Shown here: piece after piece, positions 20,567 through 34,538 of the stretch
Position numbering within the stretch: position 1 is the stretch's first letter
Layout of the letters: the number at the start of each line of letters is the position of its first letter
Source of the DNA: Nissolia schottii
Lineage: Eukaryota; Streptophyta; Magnoliopsida; Fabales; Fabaceae
Direction of reading: 5' to 3'
Length of the DNA stretch: 64,000 nucleotides
Assembly: GCA_003254905.1 (NCBI GenBank)
Contig: QANU01055021.1
Coordinates: forward strand, 1 to 64,000
Notes under the pieces: generated by a model
Seen by the model: only the letters and a program-made list of their open reading frames with translations
The model's database searches: none
What the model was told of the DNA's origin: nothing
Position numbers and translations under genes: made by a program

Positions 20567-23258
20567 TTTGGTTCCAGGATGATCCAATCAATAGAAAATC
20601 TAGCTTTATATATGTAACTCACCTGTATTAATTAATTTAATTGCTTAGGACTTGTCTCTTGGCACGAAGTTTGCTCATTAATTTGCTAATTTGGACGGCT
20701 AGTTTAGGAGACCCGAAAAACCTTGGACCTTGTCAGAAAAATCACAACAAAGGCCACAAAAGGTTCAAATTACTAACAGATGAGAATTTCTCTAACACGT
20801 AGCTAAAAGAAATTGTACAAAACTCAATATGAAAGCTGATTTATTGTGGCAAAGGATATTAGGGAGATTGGGTGTGTATAGTTTGTGCAAATCACGACAT
20901 AATAGCGTGTGCCAAACTTTTAAACGAATGGTTGAGGACATGACTAGGCATAAAGACTTGTTTATAGTTAATTAATATGACGTTGACGTATACTAACACG
21001 CAAGTGATAGTGATCCACATATACCAACTAACTTCTCAATTTACCACTCTCCCACCATTCTTATTAGTAAGAAAACAAAGTCAATTTTAAAAGATTAATT
21101 AGTTGATATAGTGTCTCACACATAATAGATATCATTAACATTTATTATGAAGAGGAAAACCATAGAAATAAAAGCATATTTTTGAGAAAATATTTTATTT
21201 AAAGCATATTTTTGAGAAACTATTTTATTTAGTTTTCACTCAAAAATTGGAAACAAATATTTTTAAATTTTTATTATTTTCAAAATTTTAATCTGTAAAA
21301 AACTATATTTTTTTAGTTTAAAAAAGTGATTTTTTTTCCGCCAAATAAGTGAAAACAAAAGAACCCCAAATTGTTAACAAAAGCCCATTGGGTCAGAAGG
21401 GATAAAGCGCAAAATAGCTGTTTCGAATGGAAGTTGATAGCAAGAGGTAAGAGGTAATGGGTCTGTGATTCTTAATTCTTGGTACAAGATAATGGGCCCT
21501 TTTGATGAAAAGGAGCATTACGTGAGCCCACTGTACCAAATTATCTTTAGAATTTGGGCATTTTTTTTGCTAATTATGGCATTTTCTTATTTAGGTTTGA
21601 TGATTAGAGATTTGGTATTTAAGCCATTTACCTATTCATAATCGATTATTGGTGTTATTGACCTATTCAAGTCATTCCTCTGAAAAAATGTTGGCATTGA
21701 TTAAATCCTAAACTTATTTAAAATATTTTTCTACTCAAGGTCGGCAATTAAATTATTTGTCTACACAGACCATTCTTTTATTCAAATTCAACATATTTAG
21801 CCTATTAAAGTCATTCCGTTATTTTTTGGCGATCGGATTTTTATGTATATTCAACTCATTTTCTTATTTAGGATAGACATCAATTCAACATTTTTCATAT
21901 TTCAATTTAGAGTTGACATCGATCAAATTTTTGTTTATTCAACTCATTCATCAATTTTTTTTTTTTTTGCATATTCATGTTATGCACAATTTCAAAACAG
22001 CAGATGACCTTAAAGTGTATTCATGTTAAAATCAAGTAATGATATCCAAATACAATTTCTAATCGCGACAATAGGCCTATCCAAGCTATAGTCATTATAG
22101 TCACAATTTTAATAGATATTTTTACAATTAATATTGGTCACAAATAAGCTTGGAATGAACACCTCAAGTTATATGATCCTCCTCAGGTAAAAAAACCAAT
22201 CAGAAAAATGGTTATTAGACGGTTAATATAGGAGTGATTAGTTTCAATCTATTAGGGACTTAAGGGCATGCCTTTAGTTAGTTAGACAGTTACAATTGAA
22301 CCAAGTTCATTAGGTAAGTTTGTGTTTTTGTTAGTACAACTTGGCACATACATAGTGCTTGTATCTGAACTCATCTCTCATGACTATATTATGGTTGCGT
22401 TTGGTACTAGAAATAAAATATGAAATAAAAAATTATTATACCTTTTGTATTTTATTAAAGTTGAAATAGAGGGAATAAAAAAATTATGTCTGTGACAACA
22501 TATAATTAAGACCTAAAAGAATATACATTTTTTCTATCTCTATCCATGGATCTTTGTCTCTGTTCACATCGAATACAACCTATGTATTCATTTTATCGGA
22601 AAGAGACTTTTGTCAATGCATCAAAGAATTCTCTCCTCCTCTTGCACTCTCACTTTGTTCTGTTCTTCATTCCAACACCTATTTTGGCCCATCAACGTGT
22701 GCCTATTCAAGTTACTCATGAATTGGACCAATGTTCCATCCTAACCACTCAGACATAGAGAGATTATTGTTCTTCTAAAACTACTGGAGTTTCTGGTCAC
22801 TCGAATTTGACTTTTTGGTTACATCGTTCTGTTCATTTGAAGAAAGCATTAGATCAAAGCTTTGAATATTTGATAAACATGCTAGGAACACATTACTAAA
22901 ATTAATGTTAGAAACATCTTACGGAAACACATGAATGCTATCTAAGAGCATAAAGAAAGAAGCCTATTCAAAACTATATGGGAAGAGAACCCACACACAC
23001 ACACACACACACATCAACATAGAAAATACAGGGTCACCATTTGTTTTTAGTGTTTCAGATAAAATTAAGCAGTATGCCTGAAAAATATTAATAACTATAT
23101 CTGCCTGTAATCAAAAGAAAAAGAAAAAAGATTATGTATGTACATATTGATTGATCGAGATTGGAAACATAGCAACGAAGAGGAATAGGAAAACTGCAAA
23201 AATGTTAAAAGATTATTATGATATATGGTGGAGAAAAATTATTACACAAACATGATGA
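20567..23258. other. Intergenic DNA, no gene seen
   Basis: AT-rich. Contains an isolated TTTGTGCA motif near 20885, repeated ATTCAACTCATT-like phrases at 21830-21960, and a (CA)n microsatellite at 22992-23013. A short plus-strand frame at 22546-22758 shows no family signature. Confidence 0.5.
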
Positions 23259-23468
23259 TTAAGAGATGGTGGCAGTTTTGCCAGGGCGATCAGCAGCCTT
23301 CAAGGTCTTGTCTATGAGGTTTCGAGCCTTTCTGCTGCGGATCTCCACTTTGACACTAGCACTCTTGTCCATCTTTATGTATGGCTTCTTCGTTTTCTTC
23401 TTCGACTTCAACTTGCTCACCTTCGATTTTATCGACTCCAACAGGTTCTCCATTAATTGGTTCGCCAT
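23259..23468 (-). CDS. Small basic conserved plant protein, 69 aa
   Basis: ATG at 23468, intronless, 69 residues. About a third are Lys/Arg. The central part (SKLKSKKKTKKPYIKMDKSA) is strongly basic and is followed by SVKVEIRSRKARNLIDKTLK and a short tail ending DRPGKTATIS. This KPYxKMDKSxSVKVEIRSRKA pattern recalls short uncharacterised proteins found across eudicots. There is no signal peptide or transmembrane segment; the composition would suit nucleic-acid or membrane-phosphate binding or a nuclear location, which is only inference. It does not overlap another gene. Confidence 0.72.
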   Translation of the reverse strand: MANQLMENLLESIKSKVSKLKSKKKTKKPYIKMDKSASVKVEIRSRKARNLIDKTLKAADRPGKTATIS

Positions 23469-23512
23469 ATCTATATTGCATATACTCTGTTTCCCCGGTT
23501 TCCCCTGTTTCT

Positions 23513-23539
23513 TTAGCTTAGCAATATTCCTGCATCCAT
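23513..23539 (-). promoter_or_regulatory. Possible short upstream ORF of the 69-aa gene
   Basis: An ATG at 23539 opens an 8-codon frame (MDAGILLS) that stops 44 bases before the main start. If the transcript begins further upstream, this uORF could reduce translation. The transcript start is not known. Confidence 0.3.
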
Positions 23540-26511
23540 GTATGTTCTATTCTTCTTTGTGGAACTTAATTAGCTTCTCATTTTTTTTTCTATGCTAATT
23601 GATTTCCCTTATTCTGTGGTTGAGTGAGTGTTAATAAAGTGCTAGATCCGAGCTAATGCTATAGCTTTATTAATAGAGTTCTCAATACAAATTACACTTT
23701 GTTGTGTACATAATCACCAACTTCGCCATTCACTCTTTCTTTGACTTTTTTATTTTTTTTTTTTCATTCCTGATTTCCTTTCTATTACGGGATCATGAGA
23801 AGTCAACAGAAGAAAAAAAAATAAATGTTCATCTCATTCTCGTGTTCAAATTATTATTTGTGTTCTCCGAACCTTGCTATTATATTTGTGGGTTTATATT
23901 AGCAAAATATTCTTCTGATCTCTTTCTATTGGAAAAAATATTATTATAATTCGAGCATATTGTTTGTGTGTAAATTATCTATTTAAATGGTTGTCGGATA
24001 TTATATTTTTTGATGGATGTTGGCCTCATTCACTGGATGTTTCAAATAGAAAAAAAGAGAAAACTTTCACCAGAAGAAAGAAAAAAGTAAAAAAAAAATA
24101 AAGATTTTCACCAAAAAATAAAATAAAAAATTGTTTAACTAGCTTCAAAACAAATTATTGGTAATATGAGACTAAAATAAGATGTAACACGAAGGTAAAA
24201 AAAAAAATAGGAATTTGCGCATATAACTAGTGAGAAATTATTCTTGAAGGAGAATTTTTATTTTTATTTTTAAAAATAGGGGGGGTGGGGAAGAGGAGAG
24301 TGTTTTGAATAATACGGTCCCTAAAGTCATGAATAAATTGGTCGGTGTTATTAACTCGCACCACATGCATTGCCGGTTGTTGATTTTTGAAGAGACTTCA
24401 TTAGTTTATTCATTTTCTTTATCGTCTTATTTTACTTATTTTATAGTCCCTTCACCAATTACCTCTAATATTTGTTAAGTTTGTGCACTGATAAAGGAGC
24501 TATAATTCAGAACAGATAATTAGATCCAAGATAATCATTTTTAAGCATAATCATTATATGATAATAATAAACGAAAGGCAAACTTTTTTCAAAATGGGAA
24601 ACCCAAAAACTTTAACTTGTCCGTATTATATTTGGTCATGTTCTAGAATCAAATTGGAAAAATGATTAGGAAAATGGGGAGTGTTTTCTGGTTGAATATT
24701 CTATCGCCAAACTATCCACGCAATTCTCTTTGTTTGTAGTGACTAAATTCTATCCTAATATAAAATAATTTTATACTCTTATTTAATTATATATCATTAT
24801 ATAAAAAGAATTTAAAATAATAAGTATGAAAAACTCAATCACTTTTATAAATGTTAAAGTTGACATCATAATTACTAGATTAGATTTTATGTCGGTGTAT
24901 AAAAACTAATATGTTTTTTTAATAGTTGCATAGAAATTGTTTTATGGTTTATAGGGCACGTTTTTAGTGTGAATATTTACCTTGTTAAAACCATTAATCT
25001 GAAAACGTTATAGATCTGACGGTCAAAAAATCTTGACAATATTCTAGGGTAAGAATGAATAAAATTAATAAAAAATTATAACGAATAAAATAATTTAAAA
25101 TTATAAAGTACACCCTCTGTGATTCACCGATATCCTTCCATACCCTTGCCTCCATCAACCATCCTACTTCCACCAGGAGAGAGAGAGAGAGAGAGGAGGA
25201 CGAGGGCGAATTGTGGAGGATGTCCGGGAATGGTGCTTGTTCTCCAACACGTGCCTTCAAGCTCCATCGTTGTTCCACCCCCTTGGTGCGTACATTTTTC
25301 TTTGGTGTGGACCAGTGCAAATCAAGGACCTAATTTCATGGCTAAATATGGGGCAATTAATGGGTTTCCTTACACAAGCGCTCTTTTTCCTCAAATGAGC
25401 TACCACAGTGAGGTGTTGGGGTTTAAGTCTGTATTTCATTTAACAAAAAAATAAAATAAAATTGGCAGCAACATGTGAAACCCTTGAAAGGAATCGAATG
25501 GGTGTTGTCAAAATTATTACTTGAGATAATTAATTTTGGAGATGAACAAGGGCAATGAAATAAAAATTTAACTTTAAATGACGGGTATAATAGTCTTTTA
25601 ATGGTTAAAAAATAAAAATAGTAAAAAAATAAATATATATATATNCCCGTTAAAGTAAGGTAACTTCTTATAGCAAGTTAAATAATGGGTGTAAATTTAG
25701 TGTGTATCTTTTCTAGGGGGACACCAAAAGCGTAACTTGGTTTATATCCCTATTATTTTTAGTCTCGTTGAAATCTATAATAAAGAGTCAAGAGAGTGAA
25801 AGGATTGAGAAAAAATTGAAAGGTAAATTTTGTTAGTATATGAAAAAATTGATGCAATACAAGAGAGAAATCAATTAAGACAACTATTAATTCTAGCCTA
25901 AGTAATTTTACTTCCCTTTCCAATTTTTGTTGTCATTTTTTATAAAAATACACAATTTATAAAATTATTTAAGTGACACTAAAATAAAAAAAATATATTG
26001 TATATACAAAATTAACCTTAAGTAATAACTGTTATAGTTATTAAATATTATAAAGAATATAAAATAATATAAGAGTATAAGTGTAAAATATACCTTTAAT
26101 ATTTTAGACAAATTTTCATTTAAAAAATGACAATAAAAACTAAACCAACAGAGCAAGAACTAGTAGCAATCTAACAAGTCTGACTTTTATATCTTTTTAA
26201 ATTTCAACTTTGAACAGAGATAGACAAAAGTCCAAAATGCGAGAGTCGGGGCCAAATTTATTATGCCATTAATGGGAAACTTATGGGGATGATGAATCTT
26301 TAAGCACTACCTACTACCATCGGATCGATATCTTTAATGACCCAAATCTCTGCTCAATCACACGTGGACTTTGCATGCCGTGCTTTGGTTAGGCTGGGTG
26401 ATTGATTCTTTGTTCTATCCTCTCATGTTGGTTTAATCTTGAGTTTAAAGCCTTCATATGAAACGTCAGAAAGAAAAAAAAGGAAAGTAGACTTGATTAT
26501 AATATTTCTCA
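23540..26511. other. Intergenic DNA, no gene seen
   Basis: AT-rich with poly-A runs, an isolated TTTGTGCA near 24480, a (GA)n tract at 25176-25194 and a single N at 25645 placed directly after an (AT)n tract. Overlapping frames at 24994-25454 on both strands lack recognisable motifs and codon bias. Confidence 0.5.
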
Positions 26512-26755
26512 AGAGAGAGGTCTCCTACACGTACACTAAAAAATATACATCATATATACACCTTATATTTATATACATAAATTTGTGTTTTAATGTCTGT
26601 AATGTTTGTGCACTTAATTAATTATAATTGAAAATATCATCTGTAAGTTTGTAATGTTTGTGCACTCATGAGAGTAAAGTTTGTGCATTATTAATAATGT
26701 ATGTATGGGTGTATAAAATTGGGTGTACATATAGCATTTCTCATTTCTCAAAATA
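26512..26755. mobile_element. MITE-like relative of the 9.4-kb element
   Basis: About 240 bp. The left end GAGAGGTCTCCTACACGTACAC and the reverse complement of the right end (GAGAAATGCTATATGTACACCC) are imperfect inverted repeats. Between them are three copies of AATGTTTGTGCAC or AAAGTTTGTGCA, the motif that fills 9815-11450. It is best read as an internally deleted member of the same family. TTTCTCA occurs on both sides, but I cannot fix a target-site duplication. Confidence 0.6.
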
Positions 26756-28802
26756 CACTTGATGCACTAATATTATATCTCATATGATGTCCCATTCTAT
26801 GCAAAGATAACATTTCTGATGACGTAAAGATCTCAATGCTGATCACACTATAACTAATGCTTTAAAATAAATGCAAGTCTCACCCGGAGACTAATTATGG
26901 AGTCTATAATACTATATTATACACATTAAATTTGTTGATTTAAAGTGAAAATAAATATGATGACAAACATTACGTGAACTTTCTAATATGTGTGCATAAG
27001 CATTGAATCAAATAAATGATGATGTGCATAGTTGAGCTTAGAAGTTACAGGCCCATACAAGCATCAACAACCCTTAATTTTGAAACAAAAGAGAAGGAGC
27101 CCAAGATGCGGCAAGCAAGGAAGCAAACAAATTACTTCCATAACCCAAGTGGACAAGATTTATCAAGTCCAAGTCCTATGGCCCAACACTACACCGGCAC
27201 AATTGTTCATCTCATGCTGCAAAAGTTCAAAAAGGAAGATAAGAAAGAAAAGGATAGCACACTCACCATCATGTCGAGCACAAATTGCACTGCACATTTG
27301 AAAAAGAAGGAAAGAGGACAAAGGAAGGATTGCATAGCTCTTTTTGCATAATAGAGAGAAAAATGGTACAAAGGACATAACATGGATCAATAGGAGATGG
27401 ACAACACACGCAAACCTGCAACATCTAGAAATCCAAATGCTGACAACGGTCTGAAAATTTCAGTAAAAAGAGAACGAGGTGACCATTCAAAGGTTGGAAA
27501 AAGACGGAGCTAAAAAGCCTCTACAAAAGTTCAAGCAATTTACGCATCCCTTCTTTCTTTTTCTCCGCTCAAGACTGGTTTGATTTGATTTCTTGATTAT
27601 GTTTTTCTTTTTATACACCCGTGATTTCATTTGTTTGTATTGTGAGAAAAACCTTTTTTTTGTTCTTTGAGAGTTTTGCGAGTTAAAAAGCTAAGAGTAA
27701 AGAGAGGTTCTTTGAGAAAAGTCATGTTTATCTTTCCTTATTTAAGTGCTTCTTTGTTTAAGAAATTTCTGGTAAGGAACATTTAAGAGAGTTTGTGAGT
27801 TTGTATTTGTATTTGAAAGATCAGTAAGAGAAGAATTTGAAGTGATTGAAGAACTGAACGTAAATTTCTTTCTTTTAAGAATCAAACCAATATAATTCCT
27901 GGTGTGTTAATCTTTTTTCTTTCCTATCTCCGTTTTCATATTTCTGAATCATAGAGGAAAGCTTTGTCCTATCTGAGAAGTGAAAATTCGTGTTTACAAA
28001 AAACGTGTCTTCCTAAACTTAAGGAGATTATCTCTTAGACTTTCAGGAGATTACTTTTCTGTTCATAACAAAATTAATTTCTTAAAAAAAAATAGTTACT
28101 TAAATTCAACTCTCATTCTCTAAACCATATAAAACGATCAAAATTTCACCTCACATGAATAAACCTCCCCAAGTAACGGCCATCCTCAAATGGGACTGAG
28201 GATACCGTGTAGGAGCTCTCAATAATATGTTGGTTCTTTGTATTACTATAAATGATATACATGAAAAATTGCATTACAAAATTGTTTTAAATTCCCATTT
28301 TTGTCATATGTGGAAAGTACACTTAAGTGCCACAGTAAGATTTCAGATAAAAAAGTCGTTCACATTTAAATATTTGATAATACTATAACAAAATTACCTC
28401 TGAACGAGAGAGAGGATACATGAGAAAACCAAAAAGAAAAACACCTAATTATTGAATTATGTTTTTTTAAAGATATTAAAGTGTCTTTACAAGTTATATT
28501 TAAACCGTTAATAAGACTAATTTAATTACAAGAGCACAAATTCTCGCTGCAGGAGTTATTTTTCTAAAATCTAAACTCGTTTTCTCATTTTTGAAGGAAT
28601 CATAGTTACTCTAACAGCATTCGTTAAGAAATCATTTTGCCTAAGGGTTCTAACCAATGCCTAAAGGTGCTAATTAAGGAACCAAAAAGTAAAAGTTTAA
28701 CAAATTTCTAATGCCTTTGATGCCATTGAAGAAAAAATTACACACACAAACACACTGACTGTGTCTAGAACATAATCATGGCTGATCTACCTACAATATG
28801 AA
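26756..28802. other. Intergenic DNA, possible decayed retroelement
   Basis: No gene supported. 27010-28200 is less AT-rich with long purine-rich phrases and GAGAGTTTTGCGAGTT-like sequence that recalls the transcribed part of an LTR, but I found no TG...CA pair, primer site or coding. The ORF at 27016-27351 is compositionally biased and unrecognised. Confidence 0.35.
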
Positions 28803-31102
28803 TCAACAGACCGAACAGTGCTGAGAGTCGGACCATAATATGACTGTTGCTAGAAGAGCTATCGTGGCAGTTTCAACCCGAAGACGATGAGGCCCAAGGC
28901 TAACCGCTGTAGCACCGGCTTCCATCATCATACTCACTTCTTTCTCGGTGAAGTCTGGAGAAGACCATAGCAAAACAAACCAGCCTTAATTTAAAATTGT
29001 TCCCTCCCAAGAATCATGACATTTGTTTGACAAATCACATTAGACGGTTACCCCTCAGGCTTCCTCAAAACTATTGGTACATTTTAAGAATAATATAACC
29101 ATTCAATTTAAAATGAAGTGAGATTGAACTTCAATTAAGCACACTTACCGCCTTCAGGTCCGATAATGATTAAGCCACTAGTTTCCTTTTCAAACACTGA
29201 CAAGGCGCTAAGAACAGGAGTTGCCTTTGCTGTTGCAACAAGAAAAAGCTCTGACTGTGCAATCTATGAGACAGAAAATAGGTCAAGTTAGTTATGAACA
29301 AAACAAAGAAGTGAAGAGTTGGAATCCTATCAATGTAAATAGTTTGTAAATGTCACTGTGTAAGCGGCGGGATCAAATCCCTTGTTTAACCCAAAGGATT
29401 CCCAAGGAAAAAGGAAAGTAAGCACAGGCAACAGCAAAGGCATCTAAGACAACAATCATATCACTTGTTATTGAGATGGAGGAGCTACCACAATGCAGTG
29501 GTTAAAATTCTTAACAAATAACTAAGATTCATGCTCAATTTTCTGGCTAAGTGTTGAGAAATGGAAAGCTTACTAGATGCAGAAGGTCATCAATCTCTGC
29601 GGGAGGTTTCATGACCATTTCATGCAGTCGTTGACCTGAAAAAGATGCAACAATGTAAGTTTCTTCAGTCTGACTAGCCAAATGAAAATTTCAATGGGTG
29701 TAAAAAGAATTGTTTAAACACAGATGCAAGAAAAATATATTTACATTGTTTGGATGCTGCTAAAATCACCCGTTCCAATCTGTCCACCCGATTTTCTGAG
29801 ATTGATGGAGAACGTTCAGTCAGTAGTGGAGTTACACTATTGGCTCCAAGTTCCTAAGGCATTAAACATGAATAAAAGAAAAGTAACCATAACACAAAAG
29901 CCATAAGTCTAACCAGATAAAATCTCAACGCGCTAGTGAAACATACTGTGCACTTCTCTAGAAGCCAGTCAGCACGACCACCCTTCAAAGTACCTAAACA
30001 AGTAAGGGTTCTCAACAAGTGAAAAATTAAGTGGAAAAGAAAAGCTCAAATCTTCAAAACATGCAAAGGTTAATAATTTTTATTTTTTTTTTACAGAAAA
30101 CTACAACAACTTACCAAAACCAGCAAATACATGCAACTGTGTGTTCTGCAGAGGTATTAACTTTGGATCATTCAATGCAACAAAATCAAGTCCAGTACGG
30201 TCAATGCTCTGTATGCATCCTTCTACCAAACCTCCCTTCCCATTAAAGAGCTCTACCCTGGATGTGGATCACCAACAAAATCTTATTGAGATCAGAGTGT
30301 AACAGGAATACCAAAACAAAGACTAGCAAAGATGCATGAGAACTATATCTTATTTTGCTTTTCATTGAATTAGAAACAATTACGAAATTCTCTGACTAAA
30401 GAAAATATTGAACAGACATAATGGAAAATCAACTGCTAAAGCAAACTCCCTGTTGCCACTCTCTACATTCAATTCCACTGCAATTACCGGTAATGTCCTT
30501 CTCCTTTCTAATGGCCACTAATATTAAGCAGTCTAATGCCTATAACTATAACAAATTATTCAAATCACAGAAGTATAATCGAATTTCATTAATTGTTTCA
30601 AATCAAACTATCATTTGACTCTTCAGTGGTGATCATTGATCAATTTGATGATTACCTGTCATTGGCACTTAATCTCAATACTTTTGTCATGTGCCAGAAC
30701 TCATCCCCCTGTACACGAACAACATTACCCTGCATTGTTACAGAACCACAGAATAAACCATTCTCAATCAAACACGTGGCAGATTAGCCGCAACATGTTT
30801 TCAGCTGAAATTCATTTCAAATTTTAAGGTCTGAAGCTATAGCCATTACTCAAATTTGTATAAAATTGCATGGGAATGATGGTCAGAGTATGATTTGTTG
30901 TATTATGAAACGAGTTGTGAGAAGAAGAGAATGCCTTGGAAGGAGGAAGAGTTTGGGAGTAAAAGCGGGGGAGGCCACCGCGTGATTGGTCACCGTAATC
31001 GGAGGAGGAGGAGGAAGAGAATGCACGCACTCTCAAGCTTCGTAGCCACGATCTATTCACGAAGAAGGGTCTTGCCCTTGCGGGTGCTAGGGTTTGCAAC
31101 AT
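28803..31102 (-). CDS. rsmE-like: RsmE-type 16S rRNA m3U1498 methyltransferase, organellar
   Basis: Eight exons join in frame to 289 residues: 30935-31102, 30656-30729, 30115-30257, 29947-29993, 29745-29853, 29574-29635, 29149-29263, 28803-28954. RsmE is a SPOUT-class enzyme that methylates N3 of U1498 in the small-subunit decoding region. The N-terminus from the ATG at 31102 is rich in Arg and Ser (LRSLRVRAFSSSSSS), a transit peptide. Then come the RNA-binding part (VVRVQGDEFWHMTKVLRL), FGTLKGGRADWLLEKCTELG, and the SPOUT knot with IIIGPEGDFTEKE and SLGPHRLRVETA, which binds S-adenosylmethionine. These motifs match the family along its whole length. The first intron has a GC donor (AAG|GCATTC). 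The target organelle cannot be decided from sequence. Confidence 0.93.
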
Positions 31103-34100
31103 TTTTGCCCCCAATTTCAATTCTTGTCTCTTCTCATCTTCAGCAAAACCAGAAGCTGCACTTTGCAGGCAGAGAATGGTTTCCGTAGATTTTGTTTTGG
31201 TGGGTCTACTTTTGTTTTTGACGGGTCCAAGTTTTCATGGGTCTTGAAAATCCCACTTCGGCCCAACACTTAGGCCCATGTAAGAAAATCTAGTCCATAA
31301 TTGGTGTTAAGCAATTTGGAGCTTTCTCTCAAAACTAATAATTGGACTGTTTTATTAAAGCCCAACTACGATTAATATCATATTTTGCGGAAGTTTCTGA
31401 AGATATTGGTTGGAAAGCATGCTTAAAAATCGTCTTTAGAAATGCTTCTTGTATTCTATGATTGGACTAAATTATGTTTATAGAATTAAATTTCTATCCT
31501 AATTAGCACAAGTAATCCAGGTTTCCAGGTCAAACCTTTGCATTAATTGGTCTCATATTTTTCCAAATTGAGCAGCAAATTACCCCGTACGGCAAAGAGT
31601 CACCTAGGTGTCATGGAAATACAAGTCCACAAAGAAGCTTCTATATGTTAGGTTGTAGATATATATCGAAATCTCTGATGATTAATCAACTCCAAAATTA
31701 AATTCCTTTGTTTTGACCACAGATCTCAGAGTCAGCCAAAAGACATACATATGCATCCACCATTGATGGCATGTCAAAATCATGCTTGTCGGCCAACAAT
31801 GCACTAACCGGTCCATCATGATTCATGAAGTCTACAGTAAATAATTATGTTTATAAATAAAAGAGAAACATTAGTTGTCCTATTTGTTGATATCTTTCGA
31901 AAGTGTCTTTTAAATTTTAATTAAAAGGAAAGTTAGATAGGATACTTTCAACCAATGTTTAAGAAAAAGATGTCCAACAAGTAAAACAAATAATATCACT
32001 AAAAAAAACTAAGTTACTTCAATTCTGTTTTAAATATATTTCACATCATAAAATCTCGTCAACTCATAGATAATTAAGAAATTAGAAGAAAAAAAAATTC
32101 TCGTTCTTAGTGCAAAAGAATAAGAGCATGAATAAAAGCAAATTCAAAAGAAAGGAAAAAGATAATCACAATTAGTTCAAAAGGATAAGCGCATAGATAA
32201 TTGAAATATTGCACAAGGATTTTTTTTGGCATTGCAAAGCTTGTCCATCAAATTCTAGAAACAAATTAGTTTGTATTCCAAGAAAAACAAAAATCATGCA
32301 CATAAACATAAACCTATGTTCAAACCTAAGTTGAGACCAAAACTTTTGACAAATTAAATTGTAACATGAGCAATCTTTACACAATTATGAATTATGGATG
32401 TAAGATTCTGCTACACAAGCGATCGATCAAAAGGAATCGATCAAACAGATTACACTCTTGCCTCTTGGTTTTAAGTAATCATGCGGCATGGACCTGCAGC
32501 CGCAATCTCCACTGCTAGTTGTTGTTTGAAACATGAGCATATATGATTCAACATAATTAAAATCATTCATGTAATTTGGCAGTTTTGTATGCCATATTTA
32601 TGGCATGGTGCCATCAGAGGGTTAGGCAAGATCAGCTAATTGCCTTTTTTTTTTCTTAAAAAAAAAAAAACCATGACATGAAAAAATAGCAATTGATAAA
32701 AGTATATTGACCAAACCAATCTATCGATCATGGTACACTTACTATTACATGCATATGTATTCGCACTTGATGATAAATTTACATTGTTTGGGTTGGTTTG
32801 AATAGTTATGCGACTTTTGAACCCTCTTGGGGTAGTTAATCTCTCTTACTAAATTATTCTATTATTGATAATTTTTTAAATTAAATTTATTAAATTTTTT
32901 CATCATTTTATATTTTATAAGATTTTGATAAATTTTTTATTAATCAAATTATTGAAAGAACTAATTTATAAGTTGTTTGGAGATTTGTAAACCATTTGAA
33001 CTTATAATATACCTCTTTACAAATATTATATTAAAATATCACATTAGATCATATAACACATCGATATGTCATATTAAATCATGAAATGATAATAAAATTT
33101 GATGAATTTAAATTTAAAAATTATCTAAAATAAAAGAATTTAATAAAAAAAATGTATTTACTTCATGGACACGTAAGAAACCATCCTTTAACCATAGAAA
33201 ACTAGTTGAAACATATGTTGATTTGACCGAAAATTCAGTGAACCAACTAAACCAAAGTTATGGTGCAGTTCAAATCGAGTTTGATTTAATCGGATTGGTT
33301 AAGTTTTCTTTTTAACACTATCAATTGATCATATTTCATATATGTGAATTACTATAAAAAAATTGTAAGAATTAAAACCCGCGTTTTCATAAACAGTGCA
33401 GTTTGATGGAAGATTAGATACAAGTAAAACTTTATAAGGACAAATATACATGCATGTAGGATAAACTAGTTTAGTTTATCTAGAAGATAATAGTCTACCC
33501 TGCACGACGTAATTTGTGGGAACTTCATAACATTTTATTAGAATAATCACAGCGATGTCATTTGGGCAAGTTTGTTGAACTAATACAATAATATTTGGGT
33601 GGCAGCAGCAGCAAACCTTTTGTCCTAAACAAGTTTTTTCATCAATCAGTAGTAATCAAGAAAAACAATATACCCAACCTCTTTATGATCGATTGTAAAC
33701 TAAGAAACGTTAGAACGTTAAAAGTGTATTATAATTTATAATTTTAAGGTTTTCTTTGTCTATTCCTCCCACAAAAGTCATTATTCACTTTCTAAAAGGA
33801 AAAGTGGCTTCCGGTTCATTTAGTACATATGGCGAACAAAGCTGGATGCTTTACAGCTGATGCTTAGCTTCATCATTCAAAGGTTCCATGCTATTTGGTA
33901 TGTATGACTAATGAAACTGCAAAAAGAGCATAGGTCCAAATGTATCACAGTAAAAGGAATTATGCTTTCCCCCTCTCCCAAAAAATAAAATTCCATAATA
34001 CTCATGACTCCATTGATGTCTAAATATGCAACATGATTAGTCGCCCTTCTAAAATGGGACAAAGCTTAATTGCATTCTTTTATGTATATCGATGATATTG

Positions 34101-34462
34101 AGATTTGAACATCGAATTTCCTAATTTTTTATGCATATTATCCTAACTTCTTATCATTAAACTATTTTTAGTGACTTCAAAACTTAGTTGTTGATGTTTG
34201 AAATCACAATCTATAATTAGAGATAAATAAAAATAATATCCAAATTTATACGTGCCAAAATCAATATACATAATTTGTTTACATGAAATCACAATAAATA
34301 CACCTACGATACAGATTAAAAAAAGAAAAAGAAAAAAAAAAGACTCATGTCTTTGTGCAACTGATAAAAAACTGAAGTAGCTATTCAAATGTCAAAAATG
34401 GCATATAAAAAACTATAGCTTATACATATGTATATAAAATTACAACAAGGGTGAAGGGATGA

Positions 34463-34507
<45 letters not shown>

Positions 34508-34538
34508 GAATTAGAAACCAGCTATATTATGGATCTCG
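31103..34538. other. Intergenic DNA, no gene seen
   Basis: 31103-31250 is the rsmE-like 5' flank. The rest is AT-rich. An (AT)n microsatellite lies at 34466-34503, just past the phytosulfokine gene. Short frames at 32172-32384 and 33877-34388 have no recognisable features. Confidence 0.5.

Noticed and set aside
22546-22758. 70-residue ORF possibly from a copia element
   Set aside because: I could not name any copia domain in it; too weak to annotate.
25119-25454. Overlapping ORFs of 60-111 residues on both strands
   Set aside because: No motif, no codon bias, several mutually exclusive frames; no support for a gene.
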